Below, piece after piece: positions 31,917 through 35,007 of a stretch of DNA of 35,007 nucleotides. Every line of letters begins with the position of its first letter. Position 1 is the first letter of the stretch. Position numbers and translations under genes: made by a program. Source of the DNA: CAZRDB01 sp964598695 (GTDB lineage Bacteria > Armatimonadota > Zipacnadia > UBA1398); NCBI GenBank assembly GCA_964598695.1, contig CAZRDB010000032.1:1-35007 (forward strand), in the 5' to 3' direction. The notes under the pieces were generated by a model. The model ran no database searches. It was not told the DNA's origin and saw nothing but the letters and a program-made list of their open reading frames with translations.

Positions 31917-32489
31917 ATGAACCGAGAGCGCGTCGCGGAGCTGGTGCGGGAGCTGCTGATCGAGCTGGGCGAGGACCCGGCGCGCGAGGGGTTGCGCAGG
32001 ACGCCCTCCCGCGTCGCCGAGACGCTCGAGTATCTGACCAGCGGCTACAGCGCCGACCCGGCCGAGTTGCTGCGGGAGTCCAGCTTCGCGGCCGAAGCCA
32101 ACAACATGATCATCGTTCGCGATATCGAGGTCTACAGCCTCTGCGAGCACCACATGCTGCCCTTCTTCGGCCGCTGCCACATCGGCTACATCTCGAAGGA
32201 GACCATCGTCGGCGTGAGCAAGCTCGCCCGGGTCGTCGACACGTACGCGCGCCGTCTCCAGGTACAGGAGCGCCTCACCGCCCAGATCGCCTCGGCGGTG
32301 ATGAGCGTCGCGCAGGCCGATGGCGTGGGCGTCGTGATGGAGTGCCGGCACCTGTGCATGATGATGCGCGGCGTCGAGAAGCAGAACTCGGTGATGACGA
32401 CGTCATCGGTACTGGGGAGCTTCCACAACGACCCCCGCGATCGCACCGAGTTCCTGACCCTGATCGGACGGCCGCTCGCCCTGCTCTAG
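31917..32489 (+). CDS. folE: GTP cyclohydrolase I
   Basis: This 190-residue enzyme converts GTP to 7,8-dihydroneopterin triphosphate, the first pterin step. Zinc ligands are Cys76 and His79 in LCEHHMLPF and Cys147 in CRHLCMMMRG. GVSKLARVVDTYARRLQVQERLT contains the usual active-site residues. QNSVMTTSSVLG closes the fold. AGGAGAGAGG precedes the ATG. It forms an operon with the SDR and folB; folK and folP are not in the window. Confidence 0.96.
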   Translation: MNRERVAELVRELLIELGEDPAREGLRRTPSRVAETLEYLTSGYSADPAELLRESSFAAEANNMIIVRDIEVYSLCEHHMLPFFGRCHIGYISKETIVGVSKLARVVDTYARRLQVQERLTAQIASAVMSVAQADGVGVVMECRHLCMMMRGVEKQNSVMTTSSVLGSFHNDPRDRTEFLTLIGRPLALL

Positions 32490-32521
32490 CGGGCGAGCCG
32501 CCTCGCGGAGGAGGTTGCGCC

Positions 32522-34156
32522 ATGGCACACACCCGGCGCCTCGCTCGAGGCATGGTCCTGTGCGGATTGCTCGCGTGCGTGGCCGGCGCCGGCCGGGCGC
32601 AGGAGGAGCAGCCGCTGCCACGCTCCCACTGGTACCGCGCGGTGCTCGCGCTGTACGATGCCGGCGCGTACGACGACGCGATCGCCGCGCTGGGCCTGCT
32701 GAAGTCCTACCGGACGCGGGCGTTCCTCGACGCCCAGGCGTTCGACAGCCTTGCGGGGCTCCCCCCCGAGGCCGCGGCGGCCCAGCGCGCGCTCGACGCG
32801 GAGTACAGCGCGACGGTGGAGGCGCTGTTGGGCGCGGGCTCGGCGGAGGAGGCCCGCAAGGGCCTCGCAGCCTCGAGCGACGTGGCCGCGCGGCAGGGGA
32901 AGCTGGCCGCGATGCGCCTGGAGGGCTCTCGGGCGGCCGATCTCCCCTCGCGGGAGCCCCGGCTGTTCGCCCCGAACACCCTCCCGGCGAACGTCGTCGT
33001 GTTGTGCGCGATCGACGCGGGCGATCGGGTGCTGCTCACGCTGAGCAAGTCGACGCAGCCGACGCTCGGGTACGAGGTGGCCGAGCCGGCGGCCCTCACG
33101 GCGCGGCTTGCGGCGTGGGCCGAGCGTCTCGCCGCGGGGGAGGAGGACCGTTCCGAATCGATGGCCCTCCGGAGCGCCCTGCTCGGCCCGCTGGCCGACC
33201 CGGCGACGAAGGCCCAGCGCCTGCTGATCGTGCCGGACGGCCGGCTGTTCCGGGTCCCGCTCGGGGCGTTGCGGACCGACGACGGAAGCCCCCTCGGCGC
33301 CCGTGTCGAGTGCATCCACGCCGTCTCCCTGAGCCAGTACGCGCTCGCGATGCGCCGTGCGTCGGGCGGAGGGCTCTCGTCGGTGCGCACGGCGGCTCTC
33401 TGCGATCCCCTGTTCGTGGAGCCCGGCCAGGCCGGCGCAGCGGGGCGGGGATACGTCTACGTGCCGGTCTCCCGGGGTGCGAAAGCGGCCCGCGCCTACG
33501 CGTACGTGCCCCCGCCGGGGATCCGCGGCGGAGAGGGCGGAGTGGTCGAGATCGCGCCGGTGGCCGAGAACACGATGGCCGGTCACTTCGCGGCGAAGGG
33601 GGCCACGCTGACGCGTCTCGGCCGGACGCTCCGCGAGGCCGAGGGGCTCTGCGCGGTTGCCGGCGAGGGGAGCCGTGCGCTGCAGGGCCTTCGGGCGAGC
33701 GAGACGCAGGCGCGCCAGCGGCTGGCGGAGGAGGGGATCGTGCACCTCGCGACCTGCACGCTGTGGGATGAGGAGAACCCGTTCCTCTCGAGCGCGGTCC
33801 TCTCCCCCGACCCGGAGCACGACGGCTACCTGAGCGCGCTCGAGGTGCTGGGGCTCTCGGTGAAGGCTGGGCTGGTCGTTCTGCCCGTGGCGCGCTGGTG
33901 CCCGGGCGATCCCGTCGAGGGCGACGGGATCTCGGCCCTGGTCTGGGCACTGACGATCGCGGGGTCGCCGCGAACGCTGCTGTCGGTCACCCGCGCGACC
34001 GACGGCGACGGCGGCGCGTTCACGAAGACGCTCTACACGGCGCTGGCGGCGGGCCAGAGCCCGGGCGGCGCTCTCCGCGGCGCCATCGCCGCCACGTCCG
34101 AGGAGCCCTCGGAGACCGCGTACCGCGCGGGCGCCGCGCTGTATGGCGCGCCGTAG
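32522..34156 (+). CDS. Exported CHAT-fold protein lacking the catalytic His and Cys
   Basis: The ATG at 32522 has GAGGAGG upstream and gives 544 residues. A signal peptide (RGMVLCGLLACVAGAGRA) predicts export. A helical N-terminal part of about 120 residues follows, then a CHAT (caspase-like) domain recognised by LLGPLADP, RLLIVPDGRLFRVPLGAL, and VHLATCTLWDEENPFLSSAVLSP. Where active members have the catalytic His (ATHG), this one has Cys412. Where they have Cys (LSAC), it has Ala457 (VVLPVARW), with a Cys three residues later. It is therefore probably an inactive scaffold or ligand-binding version. It lies 32 nt after folE. Role unknown. Confidence 0.8.
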   Translation: MAHTRRLARGMVLCGLLACVAGAGRAQEEQPLPRSHWYRAVLALYDAGAYDDAIAALGLLKSYRTRAFLDAQAFDSLAGLPPEAAAAQRALDAEYSATVEALLGAGSAEEARKGLAASSDVAARQGKLAAMRLEGSRAADLPSREPRLFAPNTLPANVVVLCAIDAGDRVLLTLSKSTQPTLGYEVAEPAALTARLAAWAERLAAGEEDRSESMALRSALLGPLADPATKAQRLLIVPDGRLFRVPLGALRTDDGSPLGARVECIHAVSLSQYALAMRRASGGGLSSVRTAALCDPLFVEPGQAGAAGRGYVYVPVSRGAKAARAYAYVPPPGIRGGEGGVVEIAPVAENTMAGHFAAKGATLTRLGRTLREAEGLCAVAGEGSRALQGLRASETQARQRLAEEGIVHLATCTLWDEENPFLSSAVLSPDPEHDGYLSALEVLGLSVKAGLVVLPVARWCPGDPVEGDGISALVWALTIAGSPRTLLSVTRATDGDGGAFTKTLYTALAAGQSPGGALRGAIAATSEEPSETAYRAGAALYGAP

Positions 34157-34163
34157 GGAGTCG

Positions 34164-34188
34164 CGAGGCGGAAGGAGCTGCCGCCTCG
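34164..34188 (+). terminator. Possible terminator after the CHAT gene
   Basis: CGAGGCGG and CCGCCTCG pair perfectly over 8 bp around a 9-nt loop, 7 nt after the CHAT stop. No T-run follows. It may separate the pterin operon from the nuoF-like gene. Confidence 0.4.
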
Positions 34189-34237
34189 GCGTGGAACAGG
34201 GACTCGCGCGCTTCCTCGTTGCGGAAAGCGAGGCCCG

Positions 34238-35007
<770 letters not shown>

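Overview
The window is a GC-rich (by eye about 70% G+C) bacterial chromosome segment, densely packed, with many GTG starts, Shine-Dalgarno sites and 4-nt stop/start overlaps. I see no rRNA, tRNA, insertion sequence, phage gene or CRISPR array. Two multi-subunit 2-oxoacid:ferredoxin oxidoreductases (OFORs) point to ferredoxin-based, probably anaerobic or facultative metabolism. The nadK-recN-steA order matches the one known from actinobacteria (Rv1695-Rv1697 in Mycobacterium tuberculosis). VanW, HDOD, CHAT, DUF5722-like and pilin-like proteins fit an environmental lineage of the Gram-positive/Armatimonadota-like side of the bacterial tree. The sequence alone does not fix the taxon.

Region by region. 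(1) 1-2420, plus: end of a pyruvate-type OFOR operon (porD-porA-porB) closed by a strong hairpin. (2) 2535-4330, plus: two tandem paralogous HDOD genes, each with its own hairpin. (3) 13768-4379, minus: a run of about ten genes starting at a good promoter, TPR protein-nadK-recN-steA-PNPT sugar transferase-P-loop NTPase-ferredoxin-OFOR alpha-beta-gamma. steA is broken by one in-frame TGA. (4) 13977-16261, plus: VanW/G5 wall protein and thymidylate kinase. (5) 16269-22596: two divergent pilin-like operons in mirror order (X-W-V facing V-W-X) around a 491-nt intergenic region that holds an AT-rich patch and a long hairpin. (6) 22620-25188, minus: small membrane protein, then the rplY-smpB-2-hydroxyacid dehydrogenase operon with a clear promoter. 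(7) 25306-28484: alpha/beta hydrolase, a convergent methyltransferase, and glutamate dehydrogenase, whose promoter spacer holds a perfect 14-bp palindrome. (8) 28555-34156: secreted DUF5722-like glycosidase-type protein (minus), then a pterin cluster (pteridine reductase-type SDR, folB, folE) and a secreted CHAT-fold protein that has lost its catalytic dyad. (9) 34238 to the end: start of a nuoF-like gene.

How the genes work together. The two OFORs exchange electrons between 2-oxoacids and ferredoxin, and the NuoF-like flavoprotein could link such electrons to NAD(H). Glutamate dehydrogenase draws on 2-oxoglutarate, a possible product or substrate of the second OFOR. FolE, FolB and the SDR cover early and reductive steps of pterin/folate chemistry. 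NadK, RecN, SteA and the PNPT transferase are housekeeping functions in NADP supply, recombination repair, division and envelope synthesis. The pilin-like sets probably form minor-pilin or pseudopilus tip complexes, with the assembly machinery outside this window.
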